Source: CAYRHJ01 sp964424105 (GTDB lineage Bacteria > Planctomycetota > Phycisphaerae > UBA1845). Taken from it: a DNA stretch of 51,941 bases. Where the stretch lies: the NCBI GenBank assembly GCA_964424105.1, contig CAYRHJ010000033.1:1-51941 (forward strand). The letters are read 5' to 3'. Numbering within the stretch: the stretch's first letter is position 1; each line of letters opens with the position of its first letter. Of this stretch, positions 25,503 to 34,069 are shown piece after piece. The notes beneath the pieces are model-generated. The model made no database searches. It was not told the DNA's origin and worked only from the letters and a program-made list of their open reading frames with translations. A program made the translations under genes and the position numbers.

Positions 25503-25681
25503 ATTCAGTCGGCCCAAGGTAGCGATATCTTGCCACAGAGGGCACAGAGGGCACAGAGTGAAAAAAGAAAAAAAGAAATAAGGGAACAGAGGAACGGAGG
25601 AACCAAGGAACAGAGGAACAGAGGGAAAACAGAAGGGGAGATTATTTGGGGGCGGGCGGAGGGATTCAGTCGGTCCAAGGT
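25503..25681. repeat. Polypurine tract flanked by 18-bp direct repeats
   Basis: Between convergent genes, about 25533-25645 is almost wholly A and G on the plus strand (units like GGCACAGAGG and GGAACAGAGG). Flanking it, 25503-25520 and 25664-25681 match in 17 of 18 bases (ATTCAGTCGG...CCAAGGT). The right copy includes the stop and last codons of the glycosyltransferase gene at 25666. This resembles a tract bounded by a short duplication. No gene is here. Confidence 0.65.
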
Positions 25682-27024
25682 TGGCCGCGGCCAAAATGAA
25701 TGCGGCCCCAGCCAATGGCGTCGTCGAAGGCTTGCTGGTCTGATTTCCAATCATAGGCCCGAAACCGGGCAATGGTCGTAGGGATCATGGTGTTCAGCGG
25801 TGCGGCGAGCAGTGCGATGTGGGTCGTGATCGCGGTGCAAATGACGGCGAATGCGACTCGTTTCGCAAATGGGGAGGTTAGTGCGATCAACGTGGACCAA
25901 GGCCAACCTGACAAGATGATGAACGGCACGCAAGCGGTCACGTAGTAATGGGCTGATCGAAGCGGCATGACCCGCAGCAGGGCGAGTTCCGTCGCGCACC
26001 AGCAGATGACGAGCCAGAGATCGGTTTGTTTGACGATCGGTATGGCCGACGCGAGGTTTTCCATTCCCGCGATATTTTGGTGATTGATTGGTTTCGTGTC
26101 GGACGGCACCGCGTAATCACTGCTATCGATTGACGGGAAATTTTGAGTTGAAACTCCGCGTTTCCATTTTTCCAGCGCCGCCAGTGTCGACCAGAGGCAT
26201 AACAGCATGGGCCAGCGCATGGGCAGCCACTCTGCATAGTCCAATGGCCACGCCGTGCCCTTCGTCACCATGGCGCCGGCGTCGATCGTCAGAAGTTGGA
26301 AGGCTTCTGCGAGCGTGCCTTGGGCGAGCATAAGGACGACACACGGTGACCAAGCGACGATTCCCCCCAGACACAGCAAGGCGGCCCCCGTCAGCCAAGT
26401 GGGCCGGTGCTTGTTTCTGAAAACCGTGGAACAGGTCCAATGAATGACTGCGGCCGCTATGACGGAAACGGCGGACTGTTTGAGCATGGTGGCCAAACCG
26501 AAGAACAGTCCCGCAATGAGCAGGGATCGGCGGGCTTGTGGTGGATGATGGAGTGAGCGTCGATAGTAGATCATGCCGGCCGTCGCGGGCAAGATCATGA
26601 AGTTTTCCGCCAGCCCGAAGCCTTCGATGACGTGGCCCATCATGGTGAAATAATTGATGACGATTGTCGCGACGACGGTGGTAATCAGCCCGGGAAGGCG
26701 GCCGAAGATGTCGCGGGTGAGCAGGTAGACAGCGTAGTAGGCCAATAAGAGAAACAGCGATTCGATGGGCACGACGGATGCTCGCGAAGCGGGGAGCCAT
26801 TTGTAGCCCAAGGCGAAGAGCAAGAACAGGCCTGGGGGTTTGATGTCGCTCATGTCGCGATAGAGCACGTCGCCTTGTGCGATTCTGTATCCGAAGCTGG
26901 CATAAATATAGCTGTCGTTTTGGAGTGGGGAGCAGTAAGACCCGACGCGACCGACGACGTGAATAGCAATCACGGCCAGAATCGTCGCGACAATGGGGAG
27001 ATGTTTTTTGGAAAGGCGATTCAT
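25666..27024 (-). CDS. GT39-like membrane glycosyltransferase
   Basis: A 452-residue polytopic protein with about nine membrane helices. After the first helix comes GRVGSYCSPLQNDSYIYASFGYRIAQGDVLYRDMSDIKPPGLFLLFALGY; the acidic residues and DIKPPG are the first-loop signature of GT-C enzymes of the PMT/ArnT type. It is a clear paralogue of 28582-29985 (GRVGSFCSP, GYRIAQG, DVKPP). Such enzymes use polyprenyl-phosphate sugars at the membrane; acceptor unknown. It starts at an ATG with no clear ribosome site. Its last codons are duplicated at 25503-25520. Confidence 0.83.
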   Translation of the reverse strand: MNRLSKKHLPIVATILAVIAIHVVGRVGSYCSPLQNDSYIYASFGYRIAQGDVLYRDMSDIKPPGLFLLFALGYKWLPASRASVVPIESLFLLLAYYAVYLLTRDIFGRLPGLITTVVATIVINYFTMMGHVIEGFGLAENFMILPATAGMIYYRRSLHHPPQARRSLLIAGLFFGLATMLKQSAVSVIAAAVIHWTCSTVFRNKHRPTWLTGAALLCLGGIVAWSPCVVLMLAQGTLAEAFQLLTIDAGAMVTKGTAWPLDYAEWLPMRWPMLLCLWSTLAALEKWKRGVSTQNFPSIDSSDYAVPSDTKPINHQNIAGMENLASAIPIVKQTDLWLVICWCATELALLRVMPLRSAHYYVTACVPFIILSGWPWSTLIALTSPFAKRVAFAVICTAITTHIALLAAPLNTMIPTTIARFRAYDWKSDQQAFDDAIGWGRIHFGRGQPWTD

Positions 27025-27060
27025 GTCGGCGCTTTCGGCACAAACTTATGAAACGGGCAT

Positions 27061-27133
27061 CGCTGGATTCCGGCGTTCGCCGAAAGGACGATTCGTAGCC
27101 ATTCCTGGATTCCGGCGTTCGCCGGAATGACGA
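27061..27133. repeat. Two CTGGATTCCGGCGTTCGCCG palindromes
   Basis: Two direct copies at about 27063-27090 and 27105-27133, the first with a broken right arm (GCCGAAAGG), fill the short gap between the glycosyltransferase gene and the upstream membrane-protein gene. Confidence 0.65.
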
Positions 27134-27144
27134 TTCGTGCGTCC

Positions 27145-28569
27145 CTAATCATTCAAGAACCATGCGGCCAGGATCGCTTCCGTCGTCGCTCGAACGGCGG
27201 GCCAAAGCAGCATCCAGGGCAGCAGCCGACACGCAATGGAGAACGCCGACAACATCCAGTGCCGGCGCGTCACGGGTGTTAGTTGTATGACTTTCCACCC
27301 TAGTGCGACCAGCAAGAAAGCCGGCAGGACGATGAGCAGCCCGTGTGACAACAGGATCCGAGGCCACATGACACTGATGACGACGTTGATGGTCAGCCAG
27401 AGGATGACGGCTTGGTTGTGACGGCGGTCGTGGCTCGGAAAGAGGCGGTTGCTGGATTCGGAATCATCATCCGGGTGGTAGAAGTGCTGGGCGATGGCGA
27501 TGGCGGCGAGCACGAGCGCGGGCAGGACGAGATCTATCCACCACGCGACCAATGTCCACAGGTAAGATGGTCCCACGCGGACGAAATGTTCTGGTATGTA
27601 CAGTGGATCAGGAGGTGTTTGGACGAGCCACTGCCACACGCCGAGTGACGCGGCGGCAGCGAGGGCTGCGGTAGCGAGGCGAATCCATCTACGTTTTTTC
27701 ATCGGCTCCCCCACCTCCAAAGGAGGTGGGCCACCCGGATTCAACGGAGGTGGGGCACCGGGATCCAAAGGAGGTGGGCCACCCGGATCCGAAGGAGGTG
27801 GGGCATCGGGCCGGTCGTGGCTGGGAGTTGCATACGGTCCGAGGGGGACCGCTCCCTTGTGGTCGCGGCTCGTTAGGAGACGGGTGCGGGTCGGAAAGGT
27901 TGCGGGGGCGATCATCATCCATGCAAGCGCTCCGCAAGAAATCGGTGAGCAACCGCACGCAGCCCCGACGCTTGCACCGATTATCCAATCCGCCGTCTGG
28001 CGACGTGCGGCTGCGGCGGAGATGATCATTAAGAGAACGGCGGCTGCATCGCGGGTTGAAACGTGCTGGGTTGTTAGGTGGGCTGACGCGATTATGGCGA
28101 ACCACACGAAAGCGACGAGATCGCCCGTGCCGTGGTGCGTCTGGTCGCGCTTACGCGCGCCGGCAAGAACGGCACATCCTGCTATGGCGAGGAGAATTCC
28201 GGCGGCTGGTCCCGTCGAGGTTATGGGAGAATCGTCCGCTCCCTGAACGGATGTTTTCTGGAGGTCGTGGCGCGGTTCGCGTGCCATGGACTGCGTTGTC
28301 CGTTTGCCATACTGGACGCTCCCGCCTTGGTCGCGTCCAGGGTCGCGGCTCGGAAGGACGTCGTCGCGGCTTGGAAAGGCATCGTCGCGGCTCGGAAAGG
28401 CATCGTCGCGGCCTGGGAGGACGTCGTCGCGGCTCGGAATTGGATGCACCGCAGTGGAGTGCGTCGAAACCGCGTGAACGGCTAGCAGGACGTACGCGGT
28501 GCATAGGGTGGCCACGAGGCCGGTGACGAATGTGGTGGTGTGGATTCTTGTTGGCGGTGTGGATGTCAT
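27145..28569 (-). CDS. Polytopic membrane protein with translated repeat inserts
   Basis: A 474-residue protein with an N-terminal helix, several middle helices and a C-terminal set of about five (from KKRRWIRLATAALAAAASLG). I do not recognise the family; WWIDLVLPALVLAAIAIAQ and the neighbouring GT39-like genes suggest a membrane role in glycan work. Two low-complexity inserts are translated repeats: five heptapeptides of the type SRDDVLP/SRDDAFP (about residues 42-76) and a SRDHKGAVPLGP...PGGPPPLDPGAPPPLN stretch (about 230-291) made of modules found between genes elsewhere. The frame is kept through both. The gene may be a functional variant or a drifting one. Confidence 0.65.
   Translation of the reverse strand: MTSTPPTRIHTTTFVTGLVATLCTAYVLLAVHAVSTHSTAVHPIPSRDDVLPGRDDAFPSRDDAFPSRDDVLPSRDPGRDQGGSVQYGKRTTQSMAREPRHDLQKTSVQGADDSPITSTGPAAGILLAIAGCAVLAGARKRDQTHHGTGDLVAFVWFAIIASAHLTTQHVSTRDAAAVLLMIISAAAARRQTADWIIGASVGAACGCSPISCGALAWMMIAPATFPTRTRLLTSRDHKGAVPLGPYATPSHDRPDAPPPSDPGGPPPLDPGAPPPLNPGGPPPLEVGEPMKKRRWIRLATAALAAAASLGVWQWLVQTPPDPLYIPEHFVRVGPSYLWTLVAWWIDLVLPALVLAAIAIAQHFYHPDDDSESSNRLFPSHDRRHNQAVILWLTINVVISVMWPRILLSHGLLIVLPAFLLVALGWKVIQLTPVTRRHWMLSAFSIACRLLPWMLLWPAVRATTEAILAAWFLND
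27704..27880. repeat. Intergenic-type repeat modules inside a coding frame
   Basis: Tandem GGAGGTGGGCCACCCGGATC-type units, about four copies, are followed by the GGTCGTGGCTGGGAGTTGCA and GACCGCTCCC...GGTCGCGGCTCG modules. In 4509-4735 and 5686-5908 the same modules are non-coding. Here they are read in frame by the gene at 27145-28569 as Pro/Gly-rich sequence. Confidence 0.75.
28342..28446. repeat. Five 21-bp tandem repeats in a coding frame
   Basis: GTCGCGGC recurs at 28342, 28363, 28384, 28405 and 28426, an exact 21-bp period. Each unit is seven codons of the gene at 27145-28569 on the minus strand, giving the SRDDVLP-type heptapeptides. A period divisible by three allows copy-number change without frameshift. 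Confidence 0.85.
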
Positions 28570-28581
28570 GTTCGGTCGACT

Positions 28582-29985
28582 TCAGTTCGACGGAGGCGGG
28601 CGTCCGAAATCGATGATGTCCCGCGTGGCCATCGTGTCAAAGAAAGTCCGGTCCGCCTGGGCATCGTAGGTCTGAAAACGCCCGATGGCGATGGGGACGA
28701 CGGTGTCGATGGTGGTTCGGGCGAGGGCAAGGGAAAGGCAGGCGGCGACGATGATGCATGCTCCGGTTTCGCGTGGCTGACGATGTCGGCGAAGTGCGGC
28801 CAATTCCGACCAGATCATTCCTGACAATAGAACGAGCGGCAGGGCTGTCAACACGTAGTAGTGAAACGATCGGAACGGAAGGAATACGAGCATGATGCAT
28901 TCAAGGATGAACCATATGATCAGAAACACGAGGTGGGAGGATGAAAACGAGTCTGTAAGCTCGTCAGTATTGGCGCGATGGCGCAAGCGTGACTCGATCC
29001 ACCAAAGGAATCCGCCCGCGGCCCAAACCATCGGCGTCCATGCGGGCAAGACATTCTGCCATTGGTCCGGTCTGGCTGTCTGTTTGGCGAGTTGGCTGGG
29101 GGCTTCAAGAAGGAGCACTTCTACCATCCGCATGAGCGTACCTTGAATGACGAACCATAGAACCCACGGAATCATGGCGAGTGCCAAACCGGCGCAAAGG
29201 GTCGCGATTTGCGTTGCGATGCGGCGAAGTCGATCGTGGTGGAAAGACGATTGCCTGGACCCCGGCCTTCGCCGGGGTGACGATTGCCTGGACCCCGGCT
29301 TTCGCCGGGGTGACGATTGCCTGGGCCCAAGCATTCGCCGGGGTGAAGATTGGAAGGTGAGGTGTGTGATGATGGCCAGGATGAGCGGTAGGGCTGTTTG
29401 TTTGAAGCAGGCGTCGACCCCGAGCCAGATTCCGCAAAGGAGCAGGGTTCGCGATGACGGTTGGCGGTGCCATCGGATGTAGGCCAATGCGGCCAATGAG
29501 GCGGGAAGAATCATGAATGATTCAGCCAGCCCGAATCCTTCCGTACCGAAGTCCAAGACGATGAAGGCATTGGTGACGGCGGCTAATGTCGCGGTCAGAA
29601 TCCATGCAATGAATGGGTTGTAGAGCGTCAGGCTGAGGCGATGAAATGCCCAGTAGCCCAGTAATCCAAACAGCGTATCCATCAGGATCATGGAGGGCCT
29701 GCCGGCGGGCAAGACCAGGTAACTGAGCGCGTAGAGGTGGTAAAGGGCTGGTGGCTTCACGTCGCTATTCGTGGGGCTGTACATCGGTTGACCCTGAGCG
29801 ATGCGGTATCCGATGACCGAGTAGGCGTAGCTGTCAGCACGGACGGGTGAACAGAAGGAGCCGACTCGTCCGGTCACGTGACAGGCGAGGATGAAACAGA
29901 TGGCACAGGCGGCGGTGAGGTGTGGTGATCGTGCGCGTGATGGAGGTTCATTCGCTGGGAGCGAGGTCGCTACGCTGTGCATCAT
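28582..29985 (-). CDS. GT39-like membrane glycosyltransferase with repeat insert
   Basis: A 467-residue polytopic protein, paralogue of 25666-27024. GRVGSFCSPVRADSYAYSVIGYRIAQG and DVKPPALYHLYALSY carry the acidic first-loop and DxKPP motifs of GT-C enzymes. About two-fifths along, a basic insert of three 11-residue repeats (SSPRRKPGSRQ type) is encoded by three 33-bp palindrome-bearing repeats, absent from the paralogue. The insert falls in a loop between helices, so activity may be kept. The ATG at 29985 is used, 10 nt after the stop of the CgeB-like gene; the frame itself opens at 30021. Confidence 0.82.
   Translation of the reverse strand: MMHSVATSLPANEPPSRARSPHLTAACAICFILACHVTGRVGSFCSPVRADSYAYSVIGYRIAQGQPMYSPTNSDVKPPALYHLYALSYLVLPAGRPSMILMDTLFGLLGYWAFHRLSLTLYNPFIAWILTATLAAVTNAFIVLDFGTEGFGLAESFMILPASLAALAYIRWHRQPSSRTLLLCGIWLGVDACFKQTALPLILAIITHLTFQSSPRRMLGPRQSSPRRKPGSRQSSPRRRPGSRQSSFHHDRLRRIATQIATLCAGLALAMIPWVLWFVIQGTLMRMVEVLLLEAPSQLAKQTARPDQWQNVLPAWTPMVWAAGGFLWWIESRLRHRANTDELTDSFSSSHLVFLIIWFILECIMLVFLPFRSFHYYVLTALPLVLLSGMIWSELAALRRHRQPRETGACIIVAACLSLALARTTIDTVVPIAIGRFQTYDAQADRTFFDTMATRDIIDFGRPPPSN
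29248..29346. repeat. Three 33-bp palindromic repeats inside a gene
   Basis: Units beginning CGATTGCCTGG at 29248, 29281 and 29314 each contain a CCCCGGC...GCCGGGG hairpin; the third is degenerate. They are the same element as the intergenic copy at 10083-10119. A 33-bp period is 11 codons, so the host frame is kept. Confidence 0.88.
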
Positions 29986-29995
29986 GCCGAAGTGA

Positions 29996-31756
29996 TTACG
30001 CGGTGGCTGCGAATTGAGCAAGCGCTTGGCGAATGGCCGTCAATCGATGTGACCAGGTATGACGTTGCAGGAGGATTTCTCTCGCGGACGAGCAGGCTGA
30101 TCGGCGCCGCGTGTCGTCCGCCAAAAGGTCGCTGACCCGCTGGGCGAGTTCAACATTGGTGCGGGCGGCAGGTAGCCGTTGCAGGACATCGGCCAACTGC
30201 GGGTGAGATTCGTCCAGTGGGCTGCGGGGCCGTCGGATGACCACGCAGGAGCCGGCGGCGAGAGCTTCAAGGACGTTCTGTACGACGTCTGTCGCGTGCA
30301 AGGGGACGACAACGATCTTGGCTGCGTTGAACAATTGGTTTCGATTTGCGGCTGTTGGCGGAAGCAAATGGCTGGTGATGCCGCGGAGCGGGTTCCGGTT
30401 CCAACCATCGCCGTAAACGTGCAATTCACGACCGGCGCGGACCAGGCATTCAAGCGCGGTGGTGGTTCGGATGGTGGGGAGGATGACGTGGCGAAGCAAT
30501 CGGCGAAATTGTTCCAGCAGATCGGGCTCGGTGATTTCGATGCCCGTTGATCGTTGTGCGGCGGCGATGATGGCGTCTTCGTCATCATCCGCGACGCGGG
30601 CCTGTGCGATGAGTTCATTCCAAAAGGCGATGTGACTTTCGAGCTTGATTCCGTGCGTATCGGGCTGAATGTCGCCGTGATGGCCGAGGCAGATCACGTC
30701 GATGGGCTTGGCGACGGTCGAGGCCGGGTCGTGGCTCGGTTGAAACGTCGTTTCGTCGACGGCAGGTTCCAGCCATTGCGTGGAGCGGTCCGGGCCGACG
30801 CTCGCGGTGGTCTCGTCTTTCAGAAACGGTGTCGCCACGAAGATGACATGTTGCGTCGCGAAACCGTCCGTCATGCCGGCGATCATGCGTGAACCTGGGA
30901 GCATCCACGTCGCGGAAGGCAAGTTATTGTGCACGAACGGCAACATCGGTCCCCAGCCGCCGTTCAGCAGGATGGCAGCGTCGGCGGAGCTGTCGACGAG
31001 TGTTTTCATTCTCGCGACGTGATGGCATTGGTTCGGGTGATTCGGCACACACGCGGCGACATCGATGCCGGTCTGGGCGGCGGCGCGTTGCAGTGCCGCG
31101 CACGCATCCGCGGCGGTGGGCCTGGGATCCATGGACAGGATGGCGATCGCCTTGATTTTGGGTTTCGAACGACGCCGCGCAAGCGATTGGCTATGGGTTT
31201 GAAGTTCCTGATGTTGCTGGGCGGTGACGTGGCGGGCGGCTTGGGTGACGGTTTTGCGGAGGGATTCCGTCCGCGCGGTGTCCATATCGGGCGGCGTCAG
31301 TATTTTCTGTGGAAACTCGTATCCCGGATTTCGACTGAAGAATTCTTGCAGGGCCTCGACGATGTCCGGATGGTTGAGCAGGATCAGCCGTCCCATTCGC
31401 AAGGGGCGCGAGAAGTCGTGCAAAGAAAGGGCTAGTCGGATGCAGAGTCGGTCGGGTTCGTGAACGAAGACGGCACAACGATCGCCCGTCCGCCGGAGAA
31501 TCTCGTGGGCTTCGTGTCCCGTGCCCATCTGGGGAAGCAAGATGTTGCTACCGTCCGGGCAGAGCGCGTCGACCAGCGCTTCCGCCCGCACACGGGGCAT
31601 GGACGATCGGCCAAGGTATCGTTGAGACGCGGGTTTGTCCGGAAAGATGTAAGTGACGGACCCGTCGCGTGCCGTGGCCGGTTGGGCGGATTCGGGCAGC
31701 GGTATCGCTGAAATTGCGTTGGCGAGTTGACGTTCGCGGCGGCTGATTACGGCCAT
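29996..31756 (-). CDS. CgeB-like glycosyltransferase
   Basis: A 586-residue soluble protein. The C-terminal part (about residues 385-586) has features of CgeB-type family 1 glycosyltransferases: RELHVYGDGW, LFNAAKIVVVPLHATDVVQNVLEALAAGSCVVI, then a SDLLADD..RR..C...RE helix and RHTWSHRL. The N-terminal half (LPQMGTGHEAHEILRR, ...FVHEPD) would hold the acceptor-binding domain. The ATG at 31756 is preferred. The frame runs on to 32008, but that stretch is largely translated repeat (HGQSPSFRRTPESR, GGPPPQDV). It is followed after 10 nt by the GT39-like gene and belongs to a polysaccharide or glycoprotein cluster. Confidence 0.8.
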   Translation of the reverse strand: MAVISRRERQLANAISAIPLPESAQPATARDGSVTYIFPDKPASQRYLGRSSMPRVRAEALVDALCPDGSNILLPQMGTGHEAHEILRRTGDRCAVFVHEPDRLCIRLALSLHDFSRPLRMGRLILLNHPDIVEALQEFFSRNPGYEFPQKILTPPDMDTARTESLRKTVTQAARHVTAQQHQELQTHSQSLARRRSKPKIKAIAILSMDPRPTAADACAALQRAAAQTGIDVAACVPNHPNQCHHVARMKTLVDSSADAAILLNGGWGPMLPFVHNNLPSATWMLPGSRMIAGMTDGFATQHVIFVATPFLKDETTASVGPDRSTQWLEPAVDETTFQPSHDPASTVAKPIDVICLGHHGDIQPDTHGIKLESHIAFWNELIAQARVADDDEDAIIAAAQRSTGIEITEPDLLEQFRRLLRHVILPTIRTTTALECLVRAGRELHVYGDGWNRNPLRGITSHLLPPTAANRNQLFNAAKIVVVPLHATDVVQNVLEALAAGSCVVIRRPRSPLDESHPQLADVLQRLPAARTNVELAQRVSDLLADDTRRRSACSSAREILLQRHTWSHRLTAIRQALAQFAATA

Positions 31757-31801
31757 GTTCTTGGACCAGCAATCGTTTTGTTGGCCACTGTTTTTCACGG
31801 G

Positions 31802-31881
31802 CGCCGCCACGTCCTGAGGAGGTGGGCCGCCCGGTTGGTTGCGGGCATTTCTGGATTCCGGCGTTCGCCGGAATGACGGTG
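31802..31881. repeat. GGAGGTGGGCC element joined to a CCGG palindrome
   Basis: A CGCCACGTCCTGAGGAGGTGGGCCGCCCG element is followed by CTGGATTCCGGCGTTCGCCGGAATGACGG at about 31852-31880. They lie just upstream of the chosen start of the CgeB-like gene, in the 208-bp gap before the small membrane protein. Confidence 0.65.
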
Positions 31882-31964
31882 ATTGGCCATGGGATTCGCC
31901 GGCAAAAGGAACGGCCAACTCGCACAATCGCAGGAATGGCTGTCCGCTATGGAATCCCGCGGTG

Positions 31965-32147
31965 TCAGCTTCGGAAAGCTGTGACCGCGAGCGTCGCGAC
32001 GCAGCCAAGCCAAACCGTGGCCGACAGAATCAACGGCCACACGGGCAATGGCGGAGAATCGCCCGCGAGGACGTTGGGATCATCCCAGTTCACTTTGTTG
32101 GCGGGCGTCTCCGCGTTTTGGCTGCTTTCGCCGTTCGTTGACATCAT
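31965..32147 (-). CDS. Small single-helix membrane protein
   Basis: A 60-residue protein, MMSTNGESSQNAETPANK... with one C-terminal helix (PVWPLILSATVWLGCVATLAVTAF). The double ATG has a GGGAG site at good distance. Function unknown. It is 44 nt downstream of the DUF1573 gene on the same strand, so it may be cotranscribed and act as a partner. An upstream extension to 32186 is less likely. Confidence 0.6.
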   Translation of the reverse strand: MMSTNGESSQNAETPANKVNWDDPNVLAGDSPPLPVWPLILSATVWLGCVATLAVTAFRS

Positions 32148-32191
32148 CGACTCCCTGACAGGGCTTTCTGAAGCGTAAACTCGCAATCGAT

Positions 32192-33604
32192 CTATGACTG
32201 CGGCACGATCAGCAGCACGGGGATATTAACTTCCGATTCATCCCGGGTCACGGCGCGGACGGCAACGGTCAATTCATGCCTGCCTGCGGGGGCCTGTTCG
32301 GTGGCTTCGATTTGGATGTACTTGACTCCGATCGTGGGCCTGTTCGGCGCTTCTATTTCCTTGGCAGTGACATATGGCGAATCGCTGGTGACGCTGAGCA
32401 CGTCAAATCGGCCTCGGGTCGCGGATTCAAGCTTCACCGTACGAACGGCGGAACGGGGCTTGCCGTCTTTGCGAAGCAGAATCCTGGGCGGCGATGCTTC
32501 GATGGTGGGCTTGACGTATCCGAAGACGGGAACGCGCACAACCGGGTCATTTAGATTGTCGGTGCCGATATCGAGATGGGTGCCGAACGGGCCTGACGGA
32601 GCGGATTCGCGGATGACGGGCGTGATGAGATACTGAGTTTTTCCTTGCAACTCCTTGACGGTGGTATCGAGCAGCGGCCCGGAATCAATGTACAGGATTT
32701 CAATCGGTTTTTGGTTTTCGGATCGGATGGTGACGCCGGCCAGCGCGCTGCCCCGAACCATGGGCCCGGTTTGGCGGATCTGCTTGGGGTCAAAAGAAAT
32801 TTCGCCGACGATTTCCCCGACGATCCGGCAGCGGAATTCGCCGGTTTCCTCCCCCGCCCGGCCGATGAGCGTCAGATGGGCGCCGATGTGGCCGGGGGCG
32901 GTTTGCGAATCGATGGTGAGCTTGAGTTGGTGTCCCGTTCGAGTGTCTTTCGACAAGGGCAAGACTTCGTAAATGATTTGCTCGCTCTCGAGTTGAATGG
33001 AAGTCAATTCGAGAGAAAGGCCCGGTTCGCGGGGCAGGATTTCGACCGTCTGCGGTATTTCGTCGCCCGGCGAGAGGCGGCCGAAGGTGATGGTGTTGAT
33101 GGCCCGCCCGTCAACGAGCACTTCGATGAGCGTCACAATTTCTGCCGTGACCGACAGATGGAGACTGGGTTCGACCGGGTCGTTCGAAGACACCGTCACG
33201 GTCTTGTGTTGCTTTCCCATTCGTCCCTTGGAATCGAACGCTGCCGAAAGTTCCAGAATCTCGCCGGGTTCAATCAATTTCTCGTCGTCGGAGAGCGTTC
33301 GCGGAATGGTGCAGCCGCAGGAGGTTTGTACGTTGGTAATTTGCAGGGGCGCGTTGCCCACGTTTTCCAGCTTGAACGTGACGGTGGCCTTTTCACCCTG
33401 GCGAACGATTCCGGCATCAACGATCCGCTCCTTGACGAGCAGCCGGGGCTGATTCGATGCGGGAGCCGGGGGGTTGGATTCGTCATGATCGATTTGGGAC
33501 CAGGTGATCGAAGCGCTGGCCATTGTGATCAAAAAAGGCGTCAAGATCATTCGAAGCGTGGCCGAGGGCGCGATCGACTTGCAACGCGTGAAGAGATGTT
33601 TCAT
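32192..33604 (-). CDS. DUF1573-domain exported protein
   Basis: A 470-residue protein with an N-terminal signal region (ending around ITWSQ). The DUF1573 (HYDIN-like, Ig-fold) domain is seen at about 60-155: DAGIVRQGEKATVTFKLENVGNAPLQI, TSCGCTIP and VSSNDPVEPSLHLSVTAEI. Several more Ig-like stretches follow (LTIDSQTAPGHIGAHLTL, PFGTHLDIGTDNLNDPVVRVPVFGYV). The CGC pair is typical of the family. DUF1573 proteins are common in Planctomycetota and Bacteroidota; their function is not known, but they are envelope or periplasmic proteins. Confidence 0.9.
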   Translation of the reverse strand: MKHLFTRCKSIAPSATLRMILTPFLITMASASITWSQIDHDESNPPAPASNQPRLLVKERIVDAGIVRQGEKATVTFKLENVGNAPLQITNVQTSCGCTIPRTLSDDEKLIEPGEILELSAAFDSKGRMGKQHKTVTVSSNDPVEPSLHLSVTAEIVTLIEVLVDGRAINTITFGRLSPGDEIPQTVEILPREPGLSLELTSIQLESEQIIYEVLPLSKDTRTGHQLKLTIDSQTAPGHIGAHLTLIGRAGEETGEFRCRIVGEIVGEISFDPKQIRQTGPMVRGSALAGVTIRSENQKPIEILYIDSGPLLDTTVKELQGKTQYLITPVIRESAPSGPFGTHLDIGTDNLNDPVVRVPVFGYVKPTIEASPPRILLRKDGKPRSAVRTVKLESATRGRFDVLSVTSDSPYVTAKEIEAPNRPTIGVKYIQIEATEQAPAGRHELTVAVRAVTRDESEVNIPVLLIVPQS

Positions 33605-33884
33605 GTTGATGGAATCTCCAAATATTTCTGTTCGAACGGTGCGGGCATTGCGAACCTTCCGCCCGCTGCCTTGTCATCCCGTGATACGTCCGTACATTCT
33701 AGGGGCGACGGCAACGGTCGCAAAGTAACGTCGCGGTCACAAGAGTGGCCAAGCGAGTACACGAATGCGAAGCCTTGTTTCAGTGAATGCTCCTCGCCGT
33801 CAATTCGTTCATCGAGGCGCACGTTGGCAGGGGCTTTCAGTTTTGGGTTTTTCGCCAGTGTAGCGCGAGTGGGATCGTCCCGAT

Positions 33885-33952
33885 CGTCACTCCGGCGCAG
33901 GCCGGAGTCCAGGCATTGTGATTCTGGATTCCGGCGTTCGCCGGAATGACGG
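33885..33952. repeat. Two CCGG palindromes in a 465-bp gap
   Basis: ACTCCGGCGCAGGCCGGAGT lies at about 33889-33908 and CTGGATTCCGGCGTTCGCCG...AATGACGG at 33924-33952. The rest of 33605-34069 is without a gene that I can support; a divergent promoter for the DUF1573 and aminotransferase genes must lie here. Confidence 0.65.
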
Positions 33953-34069
33953 GCCAGGTGCACGGGATTGACGCAGGCCGCCGGCTCGCACCGTCTGGGG
34001 ATACGATCTATAATCACCGGTCGTGGGGATCGGGCTTGCAATAGTTGGGCCATGACATGAGGTGATACG

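Noticed and set aside
29248..29346. Tandem palindromic units as a CRISPR or a terminator
   Set aside because: There are only three units with a 33-bp period and no unique spacers, and they sit within an open glycosyltransferase frame.
32645..33949. A 434-codon plus-strand open frame
   Set aside because: It is antisense to the DUF1573 gene for most of its length and then enters intergenic repeats.
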